A DNA stretch of 64,000 nt from Planctomycetota bacterium (GTDB lineage: Bacteria; Planctomycetota; Phycisphaerae; Phycisphaerales; SM1A02). The position numbers and the translations under genes were made by a program. Of the stretch, positions 52,123-63,800 are shown piece after piece. Every line of letters begins with the position of its first letter. The first letter of the stretch is position 1. The notes under the pieces were generated by a model, which was not told where the DNA came from, did not search any database, and was given only the letters and a program-made list of their open reading frames with translations. Location of the stretch: positions 1 to 64,000 of the forward strand of contig JACZRS010000009.1 of NCBI GenBank assembly GCA_022574595.1. The letters run 5' to 3'.

Positions 52123-53433
52123 TCAGTTGGCCGGTTCAATAATCCCACGGCACTCACCAAAGCCTATACGGGCAGCACCTTCACGCTCACAAAACGCTTT
52201 GATAATCACTTCATCACCATCCTGGAGGAATTTTCGTTCGGTGCCATCAGGTAGTGAAATTGGATTCTGCCCCCGCCAGGTTCGTTCGAGAAGGCAGCCG
52301 CGTGAATCTTCCGCTGTGCCGGAGATGGTTCCGCTTGCTAGTAGATCGCCGGGATTCATATTGCAGCCAGTCGAAGTGTGATGCACAAGCATTTGCGCAA
52401 TCGACCAATACATATCGGTAAAATTACCCTTGCTAATGCGCATTGGTTCGGTGCTGGCATCGCGCATCTGCTTTGATGATATATGAACCTCGACAATTAT
52501 ATCATACCCCATATTTTCAGTGGGTGTGATATATTCGAGCAATTTCGGATCATCATCACCGCGCTGTAGCTGCTCAACTCTAAAAGGTTCTAGTGCATCA
52601 AGCGTAACAATCCACGGACTGATCGAAGTCGCAAAGTTCTTTGCGTTAAACGGACCTAGAGGTTGGTATTCCCATTTTTGTATATCGCGCGCAGACCAAT
52701 CGTTTAAGATGCACATGCCGAAGATGTGATCGCGCGCTTCGGACATGGTAATACGTTTACCTTGTGCGTTGCCACAACCAATAAAGAAACCCATCTCTAA
52801 TTCATAATCGAGCAAACGACATGGGCCAAAGCTCGGCAAGTCAGCATCATCCGCTTTAGTTTGGCCATTTGGGCGAACTATGGATGTACCACTTACTACA
52901 ATCGAACCAGCTCTGCCGTGATAACCAACTGGTAAGTTTTTATAATTTGGCAGTAAGGGGTTATCAGGCCGAAACATTTTGCCAACGTTGGTTGCGTGAT
53001 AGATTGAAGCGTAAAAGTCGGTATAGTCGCCGATCCAGGCGGGGAGTTCCATTTCCACTTGGCCTATTGGGATAATCAGGCTCTTGCGCAGGTCAGTATT
53101 GTCTCGCAGATCAGCATTGCCTTCACGCAGCAGTTCGCTTATGGCTAGACGAATAGTTCTTCTAACGCTCGGTTCGTGTTCCATAATCTCATTTAGACTG
53201 CCCAAACAGAAATCAGTTGAAACTTCATCAGGCACTTTTAATACCTCAGCCTCTATAGCGCCATCAACATCGAGAATGCTGTTGCCGATCGCCACCCCTA
53301 CCTGCATCCCCACATTATTGTGTCTGTAAATACCAAACGGTAAATTCTGAATCGAAAAATCACAGTCAGGTTCGTTGGCGGATTCGACCCAGCATTTAAG
53401 AGTGGGATCGTGAGTTTTATCTAAATTGGGCAT
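52123..53433 (-). CDS. fahA: Fumarylacetoacetase
   Basis: A 436-residue hydrolase, the last step of tyrosine catabolism, yielding fumarate and acetoacetate. N-terminal SH3-like part, then the catalytic FAH domain: DFYASIYHATNVGKMFR, VGYHGRAGSIVVSGT, LDYELEMGFFIGCGN (metal-binding acids) and LNDWSARDIQKWEYQPLGPF, followed by GDLLASGTISGT. Length and motifs match eukaryotic-type FAH. It follows the unknown 316-residue gene by 14 bases and so is co-transcribed with it. Confidence 0.95.
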   Translation of the reverse strand: MPNLDKTHDPTLKCWVESANEPDCDFSIQNLPFGIYRHNNVGMQVGVAIGNSILDVDGAIEAEVLKVPDEVSTDFCLGSLNEIMEHEPSVRRTIRLAISELLREGNADLRDNTDLRKSLIIPIGQVEMELPAWIGDYTDFYASIYHATNVGKMFRPDNPLLPNYKNLPVGYHGRAGSIVVSGTSIVRPNGQTKADDADLPSFGPCRLLDYELEMGFFIGCGNAQGKRITMSEARDHIFGMCILNDWSARDIQKWEYQPLGPFNAKNFATSISPWIVTLDALEPFRVEQLQRGDDDPKLLEYITPTENMGYDIIVEVHISSKQMRDASTEPMRISKGNFTDMYWSIAQMLVHHTSTGCNMNPGDLLASGTISGTAEDSRGCLLERTWRGQNPISLPDGTERKFLQDGDEVIIKAFCEREGAARIGFGECRGIIEPAN

Positions 53434-53447
53434 AGAAGTATTATTAC

Positions 53448-54398
53448 CTACAAGAGTTTTAGAGTTCGTAAATCTTCGCGTGGTTCATCGAACGAACATG
53501 AGCCAAAGGAAACCGCAAATTGATTTCGTGCGTTTGTTATTTGCTCGGTTGTTATTCTATGATCCCGCCAAGCGAGTTCATCATCACTATAAGTAAATGC
53601 TGTTATTGATTCATCCAGCAGAAGATCGACAAGCGTTTGCTCATCGATTTTGCCTTCATGCATGAGGCAGGCAGCTGTAAAGACATTTAGAAAGCCGTAC
53701 ATCTTTGTGCCCACCGCCTTGTCGAGATTACATAGCGGATGATGCAGGCCAGCTGTTGCCTTAAAAGGGATATTCGCAGTTGCACATGCAGCAATAAAGC
53801 GTGCAAGATCATTAACATCAGGTACATCATCGGGAGTCAAGCCACCGGTTCGCACTTTTGCGCCCGCATCGGAACCTGCCAAAGCAGCAAGCAAGCCACG
53901 TGGATCATTAGCTATGGGCTGTTCAAAGAATGCAAACAAATCATCGGGGATTTTGTCGAGTGCGGTTTCTATATTTTCAGGTGTTTCGCCTCGAAGCTCC
54001 AGCACATCTACCAAAGCGCAGCCAGCTTCGGCATCTGCATGAATGTCATTAAACACTTTAATGCGCGACAAATGTTCATCCAATTGTTTAACACCGGCAG
54101 GCGCAACTAAGCAGCTTATTCGCCACGGCTCTGTTTCTGCAGATTTTGGTAGCAATTCACTTGCGTACTCTTCAAACTCATCAAGCCTGGCTGCCGGGAC
54201 AATTAGCCGCCCCAACATCCAAGACTCATTGCACGCCAAATACTTGCTATAATTACTCACTGTAGTTGGCATATCGAGCTTAGCGGGAGGAAACAGCCCC
54301 GCATAATCTATCAAATTGCTCGTAAGCGCTACCAAGCTCGCGGGCACTGATGTTGTACTTGAAGCTTCATTTGTTTCTGTTGGTTGAATCATTCTCAC
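53448..54398 (-). CDS. Unknown protein coupled to fahA
   Basis: A 316-residue soluble protein that I cannot assign. Visible features are LIDYAGLFPPAKLDMPTTVS near the N-terminus, RTGGLTPDDVPDVNDLARFI, then FKATAGLHHPL and YGFLNVFTAACLMHEGKIDE. The alternation of strands and helices, with conserved-looking FKATAGLHH and RTGG segments, suggests an alpha/beta barrel with a phosphate- or carboxylate-binding end. It lies 14 bases upstream of fahA, the only gene pair in its transcript, which implies a link to tyrosine or homogentisate breakdown. A replacement for maleylacetoacetate isomerase, otherwise missing here, is one possibility. Confidence 0.6.
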   Translation of the reverse strand: MRMIQPTETNEASSTTSVPASLVALTSNLIDYAGLFPPAKLDMPTTVSNYSKYLACNESWMLGRLIVPAARLDEFEEYASELLPKSAETEPWRISCLVAPAGVKQLDEHLSRIKVFNDIHADAEAGCALVDVLELRGETPENIETALDKIPDDLFAFFEQPIANDPRGLLAALAGSDAGAKVRTGGLTPDDVPDVNDLARFIAACATANIPFKATAGLHHPLCNLDKAVGTKMYGFLNVFTAACLMHEGKIDEQTLVDLLLDESITAFTYSDDELAWRDHRITTEQITNARNQFAVSFGSCSFDEPREDLRTLKLL

Positions 54399-54416
54399 TC
54401 ACTTAGTTAGTTGCCG

Positions 54417-56108
54417 TTAGCTTTTTGCCTTATCAGCCTTAGCCCATGAATCGCGAAGCGCTACTGTACGATTAAACACCATAGCATCAGCAGTTGAATC
54501 GGGATCCACACAAAAATATCCTAATCGTTCAAACTGAAACTGCATGCCATGCTCAGCTTTACCCAGGCTCGGCTCAAGTTTGCAATTTGTCAATACCTTT
54601 AACGAATCAGGATTTAAATAATCGTGATAATCTTTGTCATCTTTGCCCCCACTTGGCTCAGGATCGGTAAACAGTCGATCGTAAAGCCTCACCTCTGCAT
54701 CAACTGCGTGCTCCGCACTAACCCAGTGCAGTGTACCTTTCACCTTTCGGCCATCAGGCGAATCACCACCGCGCGTTAAAGGATCGTAAGTACATCTCAG
54801 TTCAACAGCCTTGCCCGTCTTTTCATCCTTAATAATGCTTTGGCAGGTTATGAAATATGCGTAGCGCAAGCGTACTTCTCTGCCAACTGACAGGCGAAAG
54901 AATTTGCGAGGCGCATCTTCCATAAAATCGTCCTGCTCAACATATATCACTCGTGAAAACGGAACCTTGCGCGTCCCCATCGACTCATCCTGTGGATTGT
55001 TAACCGCGTCAAGCTCTTCAGTTTGACCCTCGGGATAATTTTCAATTACAACACGCAGGGGATTAAGCACACCCATAGCTCTTGGGGCTATTTGATTGAG
55101 ATCTTCACGAAGAGAATGTTCGAGCAAACCAATATCAGTAAGGCTGTTGAATTTAGTAACGCCAACACGCGCGCAAAACTTTATTATTGATTTAGGCGTA
55201 TAGCCCCGCCTTCTCATGCCGCAGAGCGTTGGCATGCGTGGATCATCCCAGCCGTTTACGATTTTTTGGTTAACCAATTCCGCCATTTTTCGCTTGCTCA
55301 TTACCATGTAATTGATATTCAGCCTGGCAAATTCAATTTGCTGCGGATGATGGATTTCCAGTGACTCTACAAACCAATCGTAAAGTGGGCGATGATCTTC
55401 AAACTCCAATGTGCAGATCGAATGGGTTATGGATTCGATGGAATCAGATTGGCCGTGCGCGAAATCGTACATGGGGTAAATGCACCAGTCATCGCCGGTT
55501 CGGTGATGATGGGCTTTTAGGATTCTGTATATAACAGGATCGCGCAGGTTTATGTTTGGCGAAGTTACATCTATCTTCGCGCGCAAAACCTTTTGTCCAT
55601 CATCAAACTCCCCCGCTTTCATGCGCTGAAACAGATCTAGATTTTCGCTGACGCAGCGGTTTCTATGCGGACTTTCTCGCCCCGGTTCGGTTAGAGTTCC
55701 CCGGTATTGGCGAATCTCCTCAGCTGATAGATCATCAACATAGGCTTTGTCATCATTTATTAACTTTAGAGCCCAATCGTAGAGCTGCTGATAGTAATCC
55801 GATGCGTAGTATTCATGCTCACCCCAATCAAAGCCGAGCCAACGAATGTCCTTTTTAATAGCCTGTACGAATTCATCTTCCTCTTTACAGGGATTAGTAT
55901 CATCAAAGCGCAGATGACAAACGCCCTGGTTTTCTGCTGCAATACCAAAGTTAAGACATATCGATTTGGCGTGGCCAATATGTAAATAGCCGTTAGGTTC
56001 AGGCGGGAAGCGCGTAATTACCTTGCCATCGTTTTTGTTTGATTCAATGTCCGTTGCCACGATTTGCCGAACAAAATCGACTGAAATTTGTTCTTGATCG
56101 GTAGTCAT
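54417..56108 (-). CDS. glnS: Glutaminyl-tRNA synthetase
   Basis: A 563-residue class I synthetase charging tRNA-Gln. It contains [19 protein letters not shown] (the HIGH motif), the KMSKS-like [11 protein letters not shown], the tRNA acceptor region [20 protein letters not shown] and the C-terminal anticodon-binding beta-barrels (residues 340-563). GlnRS rather than the GatCAB route implies direct glutaminylation. The start overlaps the stop of gltX by four bases (ATGA), so both genes are translated from one mRNA. Confidence 0.97.
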   Translation of the reverse strand: MTTDQEQISVDFVRQIVATDIESNKNDGKVITRFPPEPNGYLHIGHAKSICLNFGIAAENQGVCHLRFDDTNPCKEEDEFVQAIKKDIRWLGFDWGEHEYYASDYYQQLYDWALKLINDDKAYVDDLSAEEIRQYRGTLTEPGRESPHRNRCVSENLDLFQRMKAGEFDDGQKVLRAKIDVTSPNINLRDPVIYRILKAHHHRTGDDWCIYPMYDFAHGQSDSIESITHSICTLEFEDHRPLYDWFVESLEIHHPQQIEFARLNINYMVMSKRKMAELVNQKIVNGWDDPRMPTLCGMRRRGYTPKSIIKFCARVGVTKFNSLTDIGLLEHSLREDLNQIAPRAMGVLNPLRVVIENYPEGQTEELDAVNNPQDESMGTRKVPFSRVIYVEQDDFMEDAPRKFFRLSVGREVRLRYAYFITCQSIIKDEKTGKAVELRCTYDPLTRGGDSPDGRKVKGTLHWVSAEHAVDAEVRLYDRLFTDPEPSGGKDDKDYHDYLNPDSLKVLTNCKLEPSLGKAEHGMQFQFERLGYFCVDPDSTADAMVFNRTVALRDSWAKADKAKS

Positions 56109-57787
56109 GCGTTTGAGTTACTCAACATATCGCTTTGCACTTTAAGGCAGAGTTTGATTCTATTAATAACGGTATCTCGCCCAAGAATAGTTAATGTTTC
56201 AAAAATTGCGGGACTAACAGGCCCACCACTAACCGCTATTCTAAGCGGTTGGGCAACTTTCCCTAGTTTGCCTGCTGCGTTTTGCCCTGCGTATTCTTCC
56301 ACAACAGACTTGATATTTTGGATATCCCAATCATTTATTTGAGATAGCAACGGCTCAAGTGCTGTTAGATGCTCAAACCCCGAAGGTTCGCCGTTACAAA
56401 GAGCTTTGCGAACCGCTTTGGTTTTTTCGTAAACGATCTCATCATCGTTAGCGATGAAAAAGTAGCTGGATTTAAATGTATCATCTAATGTTTTTGCGCG
56501 AGGATGGTTTGCAGCTGCGAGCATTTCAAACTGCTCATCACTTAGTTTGTCCATAAACTCTTTGTGATAGCAATTGCAATGATCTCGCCAGAGTTTTACA
56601 AACTCATCAGTAGATAAAGCCTGGATCGCATCAAGGTTAAATGCTAACAGTTTATCGCGATCAAATTTCGCAGGTGATTTTATGACCCTATCGAAACTAA
56701 AGTTTTCAACTAAAAACTCACGATCAAATTTCTCCACATCATTGCCCGGCGACCAACCAAGTAACGCAAGATAATTAATAAGAACCTCAGGCAGATAACC
56801 CGCCCGACGAAAATCATCAACGTTTATCTCAGGCAGCGCCACATCCAATGTCTCAGCAAGTGCTGTAGCTTTCTCTATATCTAACTGATGATCCTTACTT
56901 TCCAGCCACCAACTCCAATCTTCATTAACAACATCACAAGGCGAATCAATAATATTCCTTTCCTTAACCACTTTACGAAGAGCTTTATCCTTATCACGTT
57001 TGGACATCTTCGATCCATCGGGATTGAAGATCAAAGATATATGTGCAAAATTTGGATGCTTAAAACTAAGTGCATCTTGAATCAATACATGCTTAGCAGT
57101 GTTGTTTAAATGTTCCTGCCCACGAATCACATCCGATATATTCATCAGCTCATCATCAACAACTACCGCAAAGTGATATGTAGGAAAGCCATCCGCTTTT
57201 AAGATAACGAAATCATCCAGCTCTTGTGGATCAACGGTAACAGAGCCGCGCACTTTATCTTCGATAGTAACCGGTTGATCATTGGGCAGCTTAAAGCGAA
57301 CAACGTTAGGCTTGCCTTGTGCGAGATATTTATCAATCGTCGCCTGATCAAGATTCAACGCGGCTCGATCATAACGATAATTTTGCTTATTAGCCCTTGC
57401 TTCTTTTCGTGCTTTTTGAAGTTCCTCAGGCGTTTCAAAAGCGCGATAGGCTTTACCTTCACTAAGCAGTTTATCAATGTAACTGTGGTAAATATCCAAA
57501 CGCTTAGAGCAAAAGTATGGACCGAACTCACCCCCGCCGCAGTCTTCAAACTCAGGCCCTTCATCCCAATCAATACCAAGCCAGCGCAGATCTTCAAGAA
57601 ATCCAAGGCTTGCAGCATGGGATGAGCGCTTCTGATCGGTGTCTTCTATGCGGAGAATGAACGATCCACCTCGAGCCTTAGCGTAGGCCCAGCAATATAA
57701 AGCTGTACGTGCACCACCAACGTGCAGATGCCCTGATGGGCTTGGCGCAAATCGAGTTCGAACAGTGGTTGGAGCGGACGCGTTCAT
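56105..57787 (-). CDS. gltX: Glutamyl-tRNA synthetase
   Basis: A 560-residue discriminating-type class I synthetase. It has [20 protein letters not shown] (HIGH motif as HVGG), [34 protein letters not shown] (KMSKR) and an alpha-helical anticodon-binding C-terminus. It is upstream of and overlaps glnS. The two enzymes of the same class and substrate family arising as a coupled pair suggests joint control of Glu/Gln charging. Confidence 0.96.
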   Translation of the reverse strand: MNASAPTTVRTRFAPSPSGHLHVGGARTALYCWAYAKARGGSFILRIEDTDQKRSSHAASLGFLEDLRWLGIDWDEGPEFEDCGGGEFGPYFCSKRLDIYHSYIDKLLSEGKAYRAFETPEELQKARKEARANKQNYRYDRAALNLDQATIDKYLAQGKPNVVRFKLPNDQPVTIEDKVRGSVTVDPQELDDFVILKADGFPTYHFAVVVDDELMNISDVIRGQEHLNNTAKHVLIQDALSFKHPNFAHISLIFNPDGSKMSKRDKDKALRKVVKERNIIDSPCDVVNEDWSWWLESKDHQLDIEKATALAETLDVALPEINVDDFRRAGYLPEVLINYLALLGWSPGNDVEKFDREFLVENFSFDRVIKSPAKFDRDKLLAFNLDAIQALSTDEFVKLWRDHCNCYHKEFMDKLSDEQFEMLAAANHPRAKTLDDTFKSSYFFIANDDEIVYEKTKAVRKALCNGEPSGFEHLTALEPLLSQINDWDIQNIKSVVEEYAGQNAAGKLGKVAQPLRIAVSGGPVSPAIFETLTILGRDTVINRIKLCLKVQSDMLSNSNA

Positions 57788-57847
57788 TAGGCCGCAAGGG
57801 TATCGCCACAGAGCTTCTAAGTCGATATTGCGATCAATTTGTTCTTG

Positions 57848-58792
57848 TTAATCCGCGTTTGGCTTGCCTCGATTGCGAATCTTCAGGATAAGCAGTCGAA
57901 CCGGCCCTGAAAACGCATAGGCGGTGAAGAGGATTGCGAGTGTTTCTTCTAGCCACCCAATTAGCAGTACAAGCAGAAGCACAAATCGCACCACATAGGT
58001 GAAACTATGCTGACCACGCACAAAGCGATTGGTTGCGTGTACGTAGGGAATTGATGAAACCATCAACAGCCCACAAACTAGCATAACCAACGGAATTCCT
58101 AGGGCAGCGCCACGCACAAAAGCTTGTGGCACATCTTCGGCAAATCTCGTCATTAATAGATTCTGATGTAAAGCAATAAGTCCTGCAATTGTTCCAGCTG
58201 CTCCCGGTGATGGTAAACCGTGAAATTGTTTGCTTGCTTGTGTATTAGAATCAGCATCTACATCGCCAACTTTAATATTTGCCGTTGCTTCGAGGTTGAA
58301 TCGAGCTAGCCGTAGAGCTGCGCACGAAACATATACCGCAGCGGCAGCCCAGACAATTTTGCCGAGAATATTGTCCGCTTCCGGCCCGATGATGAATCCC
58401 TCTTCAAGTACCAGACTAACTAAGCGTAAAGTTAAAAAAGCAGGCGCAACGCCAAAGGTAACCATGTCCGCTAATGAATCTATTTGCGCGCCCAGATCGG
58501 ATTCCCCATTTACAAGCCGAGCTAAAGAACCATCAATTGCATCAAGCAACATGCCAACGAAAATGAGAATTGCTGCAAACTCTAGCGGTCGCAAGCCGAA
58601 GGCAACAGTAATGTTGGGATCCTTCATCGCATAATTAAGCGCAGCAAAGCCTGCTATTAAATTACCTAATGTGCAAAGCGTAGGAACGACCGTAACTGGC
58701 GGAAGTCGGCGGATGCGGCTGCGATTTCTGCCCGATGTGCGCATCGATGAAGCTGGTTTTGATGAATCGTCAGGATCAGTTGGGCGCGACAT
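57848..58792 (-). CDS. pssA: CDP-diacylglycerol-serine O-phosphatidyltransferase
   Basis: A membrane enzyme of about 314 residues making phosphatidylserine for phosphatidylethanolamine. The CDP-alcohol phosphotransferase motif DG-x2-AR-x8-G-x3-D-x3-D is complete in LLDAIDGSLARLVNGES, then DLGAQIDSLADMVTFG. About seven membrane helices follow, and VPTLCTLGNLIAGFAALNY marks the start of the domain. The start is set to MSRPTD (58792); a longer frame begins at 58810. It overlaps the end of the upstream gene and so is co-transcribed. Confidence 0.93.
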   Translation of the reverse strand: MSRPTDPDDSSKPASSMRTSGRNRSRIRRLPPVTVVPTLCTLGNLIAGFAALNYAMKDPNITVAFGLRPLEFAAILIFVGMLLDAIDGSLARLVNGESDLGAQIDSLADMVTFGVAPAFLTLRLVSLVLEEGFIIGPEADNILGKIVWAAAAVYVSCAALRLARFNLEATANIKVGDVDADSNTQASKQFHGLPSPGAAGTIAGLIALHQNLLMTRFAEDVPQAFVRGAALGIPLVMLVCGLLMVSSIPYVHATNRFVRGQHSFTYVVRFVLLLVLLIGWLEETLAILFTAYAFSGPVRLLILKIRNRGKPNAD

Positions 58793-59774
58793 CAGATTTC
58801 TCGTCTTCATTTACAGGTCGAGATGGTGGAACAATACCAGGTGGAAATAACTCTAGCGGAATAGTCGGCTCAAATAAAAGGATTCTTCTTGTTGGGTATC
58901 GGCCAGCGGTACGACACATTAATTCACCATAGGTTGGAGGCAGGATTGTACCAGGACCAGCAACACCAAGCCCGCCTATTGCTGGTGACTCAGAATTAGC
59001 GATTTCTTCAGCATCTTCAGAAGCCGCATCACTTTTAGGTTTATCATCGCCAGGTTTTTTTCCAATTTCCCATACTGCTTGAGGCGATGCGTAGGTCAGC
59101 ACGTACACAAACCCTGTTTCGAGCAATGTTTCTACTGTAAAGGATTGGAACACTTCGCCTTGAACATTACGATCAGCGCGAAAGCCACGAATTGATATGC
59201 GCTGGGGCTTATCAAATTGCGGCAATAGTTGTAGCATTAAACGTGGCCCATCTTCCATCGACACCGTCCAACTGCGCAGCATCAATCTGAAAGTGCCATT
59301 CTTATAACGCTTCACATGCCCATCAACCGCTACGGCAATTGGTTGCGCCTTAACCTGCCGACGCAATAATTCCGCCCAGCTATAGACTTGCCCATGCCAA
59401 GCTGCGGTATTCGAAGATGCCCCATCAAACGCTTTAAGAAGCGGATCAATGTCCTCAGCCCATACGCGCACCAGACGCAAACCATTTCGTCTAAAATCTT
59501 CTCGCTGCGATTCTTCGAGTAGTTCTTCTACCCCAAACTTGCTCATGGCTAAGGCGATGCGCTGGGGATTATCTTCAATTGTCCATTCGCGAATTAGTAG
59601 GCCGTTTTTAGCGCCAAATATGTTATTAAAGATTGCGCCTGATTGCTGATTAAATTTTCTGCTGCTATTTCTTGACGACTTACTTGATTTGCAAGAGATA
59701 ATGCAAATCGCTGCGATAGTCATGACAAGTAAAAGCCGGCTGTAAATTATTCTTTCACGCAGCATCAAACACAA
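58776..59774 (-). CDS. Lipoprotein-like protein of unknown function
   Basis: 332 residues. N-terminal signal (LLLVMTIAAICIISCKSS) with a lipobox-like IISC. The remainder is soluble, with NGLRLVRVWAEDIDPLLKAF and MLRSWTVSMEDGPRLMLQLL as the best-conserved-looking parts and a Pro-rich C-terminus (IPLELFPPGIVPPSRPVNED). No family is recognised; it could be a planctomycete cell-envelope component. It overlaps pssA downstream and the LOG-family gene upstream by a few bases, forming one operon. Confidence 0.65.
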   Translation of the reverse strand: MCLMLRERIIYSRLLLVMTIAAICIISCKSSKSSRNSSRKFNQQSGAIFNNIFGAKNGLLIREWTIEDNPQRIALAMSKFGVEELLEESQREDFRRNGLRLVRVWAEDIDPLLKAFDGASSNTAAWHGQVYSWAELLRRQVKAQPIAVAVDGHVKRYKNGTFRLMLRSWTVSMEDGPRLMLQLLPQFDKPQRISIRGFRADRNVQGEVFQSFTVETLLETGFVYVLTYASPQAVWEIGKKPGDDKPKSDAASEDAEEIANSESPAIGGLGVAGPGTILPPTYGELMCRTAGRYPTRRILLFEPTIPLELFPPGIVPPSRPVNEDEKSDVAPN

Positions 59775-60795
59775 ACTCGTTGATTCGATCTATTAAAGTC
59801 CGAACCAGACCAAAGTGATTACGCGTATGGTGAAAAGACAGGCGCGGCAAATCCAAATGATCTTCTTCACCTTTGAGTGAATCGCATTGAGCAATGCAGC
59901 CGGTCTTTACAATCAATGGGAACTCATCGTTGAGCATGGCTAACTGCGACTCACTCACCTTTCGATTCAAGCGCAACACCAGCTGGTCACCAACGTATCG
60001 GCTTGAGTGATATACGCGATAAAACTTCAATACATGCTCCACCGCAGCATCAATTGATGGCGCAATATAGAAAATCGAAGTGTCCTCATCATTAATCATT
60101 TTTCGATCAAGAAGATTCTTGCGAACATAGTTATTCCAATAGTCCCAATATTCACTTTGATCACTTTCGATAAGCACAATGGGCACAATGTTGGATTTTC
60201 CAGTTTGAACCAATGTTAGCGCCTCAAATGTTTCATCTTGTGTGCCGAATCCACCAGGGAAAATCGCAATGGCATCTGAATGACTAAGGAACATCAACTT
60301 GCGCGTGAAGAAATATCGGAAACTGATGAGTTTGGGATCGCCTTCAATCACTTCGTTAGCTGTAGTTTCAAAGGGCAGTCGTATGGATAATCCAAAGCTA
60401 GCCTCGCGCTGCGATCCTTCGTGACCAGCTTTCATTATGCCATCGCCAGCGCCTGTAATTGACATCCAACCTTGCCGAGCAATCGCTTCACTAAACGCAA
60501 CCGCAGCTAAATAATCTGGATGATCTTCAGGCGTTCGCGCTGAGCCAAATATTGCGATTTTGCGCTTACCTTTATATTTATTAAACACTTGATAGGCGTA
60601 GCGCATTTCCTTCAACGAACTGTTTAGCAGCTTCAGTTGGCCGGTGTCGTGTCCATCTGGAATCAGCTTCAAGCTGGTTTGCAAAAGTTCACTGATCATC
60701 CGTCCCTGAAATGTATCCGGATCACCACCTACGGATCTAATTAGATCTTCAATCCCTTGCAATATTGATGAATCGTAAACCGAAGCTTGGGGCAT
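59755..60795 (-). CDS. LOG-family protein (TIGR00730-like)
   Basis: 346 residues. The Rossmann core has the defining motif PGGFGTQDETFE and KIAIFGSARTPEDHPDYLAA, with GAGDGIMKAGHEGSQ between. Proteins of this family are either cytokinin-activating phosphoribohydrolases or related nucleotide hydrolases. The N-terminal 80 residues and the C-terminal 110 are extensions not seen in short LOG enzymes; they resemble longer planctomycete or cyanobacterial members. It ends 20 bases inside the next gene, so the two are coupled. Confidence 0.85.
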   Translation of the reverse strand: MPQASVYDSSILQGIEDLIRSVGGDPDTFQGRMISELLQTSLKLIPDGHDTGQLKLLNSSLKEMRYAYQVFNKYKGKRKIAIFGSARTPEDHPDYLAAVAFSEAIARQGWMSITGAGDGIMKAGHEGSQREASFGLSIRLPFETTANEVIEGDPKLISFRYFFTRKLMFLSHSDAIAIFPGGFGTQDETFEALTLVQTGKSNIVPIVLIESDQSEYWDYWNNYVRKNLLDRKMINDEDTSIFYIAPSIDAAVEHVLKFYRVYHSSRYVGDQLVLRLNRKVSESQLAMLNDEFPLIVKTGCIAQCDSLKGEEDHLDLPRLSFHHTRNHFGLVRTLIDRINEFVFDAA

Positions 60796-60875
60796 CGTAA
60801 GACTTTCCTTGTTTGCAATTTCGAATATTATTTTTGTATTGCAAAAGTTATGACCTCAGCAAGTAATAGGAATCG

Positions 60876-63800
60876 TTAGTTGGCGTGTCCCATCACATTT
60901 GCAACTTTCGGATCCTTCTTGGGTCTGGTGGGTCCCTTAGAACTAAGACCTGGTAATGCGATGATGGTAGATATAGGATCGCTTAGCGTGCCCGTCACTT
61001 TAATAGCCATAAGCTGATCATTAATACCACCAATAATATCTCTAAGTGGTTCAAATGTGCCGCGTGGCCTGAACCTAAGGTTCAGCTGAAATGTATCAAA
61101 GTCCATTTCACCTTCGCCTAATAACTGAAGTGTTGAACATTCAAGTGATAACCTCTCGAACACAACACGATCACCGGTAATAAAGAATTTTGAATCCGCA
61201 TAATCCAAACTCTCATTTACAGGCGGCATAAATTGGAGGATTTGGATAAGCATCAGACCCAGCGGCATGCTGGCAAGACGAGCATCCACAATGCGCATGG
61301 CCCCGCGTCCTCGACGCGTTGATTTATCATTCCCATCGCCTGCAACGCTTATAGACCCATATAGATCCCCACTGGGCAAGGATCCTGTTGGTAATGCACT
61401 ATCCTCATCTGACGAAACGGCAAGAAGGGATAAATCAACGCCAGCCACTTCAACAAAATATTCAAAGTTTGATCCTGGCTTAATATCAACAGCTACTTGC
61501 GCAGTAACAAGCCCGCCACACAAATCTGCGCGCAGATCCTTAACTAATACTTGCTTGCCATCATCACTAATTACCACCAATGCCTTGACATCACTGATTT
61601 CTCGTCCCATTATAATTGCCTGCGATAATGCAACATCAAGATTCATCTGCAATGGCAAATTTGGTTGTTTCACCACATGAAAATCCAAGACACCATCAAT
61701 ACCAGATAACTCAACACCTGCCTTAATTTTTCCGCCCCGCATAAGAACCAGGCCGTCAAAGCGCGTATCCCACACCGATTTTACACCATCATCAAATCTA
61801 GTTTCTTTTATATGCAGCACGCCATTTTTAAGATGTACTTGCTCAGTAGCATCAATCGATAAATCCTTGAATGTTGAACGAATTGCTTCAGGCAAGAATT
61901 CAAATAGCTCGGGTCTATTTATCCACCCCAAATACTCAAGCTCTAAATCCGCTACAACTGGACCACCGATCTCGAATGATCCTGCAATTCGAAACGAGCC
62001 CGCATCATGGCTGCCGGCAATATTTTCCAAGATCACTCGATCAGGCAAGAAGGTGACTTTTGATTCTTCTTCCAAAGTTACTACAAGCTGCGTTTCATTT
62101 AGTACAAACTTGACATCTTGGGGCTTTATAGCACATAAGAAGCTTGCGGGTTCTTTGCCAACAGGCGATTGATAATTAAAATCGGCCGAAAAAGTACCGC
62201 TGGGCTTGTAACTTATATATCGTTTAGCCGGCGCTTTAGCTCCGATGAGATCCATAATCTCAGCGATAAGCGCGGTTTCCAAGCGACCGTCCGACCATTT
62301 CCCGTGCAATTTCAGTGGTTGATCCGGCTCGGTTATGCCATAAGAACCTTCTAGAGTAATTAATCCGTCATCTCTATCACTCGTCTTCAACCGAATCGCA
62401 AGGTCCTTAAATACTACTTTGCCATCAACTAGTCCAAGCTCTCCCTTTTCGCAAATAAGATCTATATCTTCATTGTTAACAACAATCCCCAGCTCTTTAG
62501 GTTGCACGACAAGGTGGGGCTGCGGCTTTTCTCCATCTATGGCAACATAGCGCAGTTGAGCATCGTAAGTGCCATGGGGCTGGTAACGATCCCAAAGCTC
62601 TGCAACCTTAGTATCACCCTCACCTGGCAGAAGATTGACCAAGTATTGCTCAACAGCCAGATTTTCAAATCGCGCATTAATATCTGTTTCATTGGATTTT
62701 TTCCCAATACCAATTATGCCATCAACCGTTATGCGCCCATCGCCTCTTGTTCCCGTTACATTATTAATTCGAATGGCTGAAGATGTAACTTGAAATTCGC
62801 CTCGTACGTTTTCAAGCGAAAACCCAGGTGGCCATAACATTCCTGACTCTTTCAATACTTCAACGAGATCATCGCCCGGTGCAGCTCCGCCATCTACAAG
62901 CTGTACTGTAAAGTCGAACTCATCAATACCTTGCTCATTTGCAGAAACTGTCCCACTATAATTTATTTGCCCTGTAATTCCCAATGCCTGAAGAATGCGA
63001 CCGGCTACAGAATTGCTTTTATGCCCTGGATTTATTGATAATTCCTTGGGAGAATCAAGCAACTCAATTTCAGGTATGGCAGCAAACAGTAGCTCATTGA
63101 GTTCATCGCCCTGGACGCTAATGTGCAAATTAGGCCTTGTTCGTTTATCTCGGTCGCCACTGCCAAGCATTACTTCGCCTGTAACTAAACCTTCGCCAAA
63201 TCCCGCAGTGGTGATTTTCAATCCATCACCCATAGAGACTCGGTCGCGCTCAATTACAATGGTGCTTTGATTCACAGAAATTGGATAAGGAAAACGCGAA
63301 TAAAGCACACCGGCTGAATGAACTAATACATTACCTGTCACCGTGGATCGTTTATCTTCCCCTAGAGGCCTTTGAATCATTAGATCAAGATCAACTAAAC
63401 CTCCCAGCTTAAATGGGCCTGCTGCTATTAGTTCTTGTAATCTGCTGATCTTTTTACGCAGTACTTCAGCAGATTCATCTGTTGATTTTGTTGAGCCACT
63501 ATTAATAATTTCATCTAATGCAAATTGAGCTTCAATAAGTTCGCGATCAGCTCTTTTAATAGTATGTTCATCAACCAAAGATCCAGCTTCAGCAAGTGCA
63601 TCATACGATGGCTGATGAAGCATCGAATCAAATGTTGTCCGTTCGTGACCTTTTAGTGCAGCACGAAAGCGAGAGTCAAGAGGAACGTTTATTGCGGTAA
63701 GGTTTAAAGTTACAGCTGCATCTTTACCTGGCGGGGAAATAGTTCCAGATATACTAACTTGAGCGCCATCTGACCCACGGCCGTTCATTTCGACAATAGT

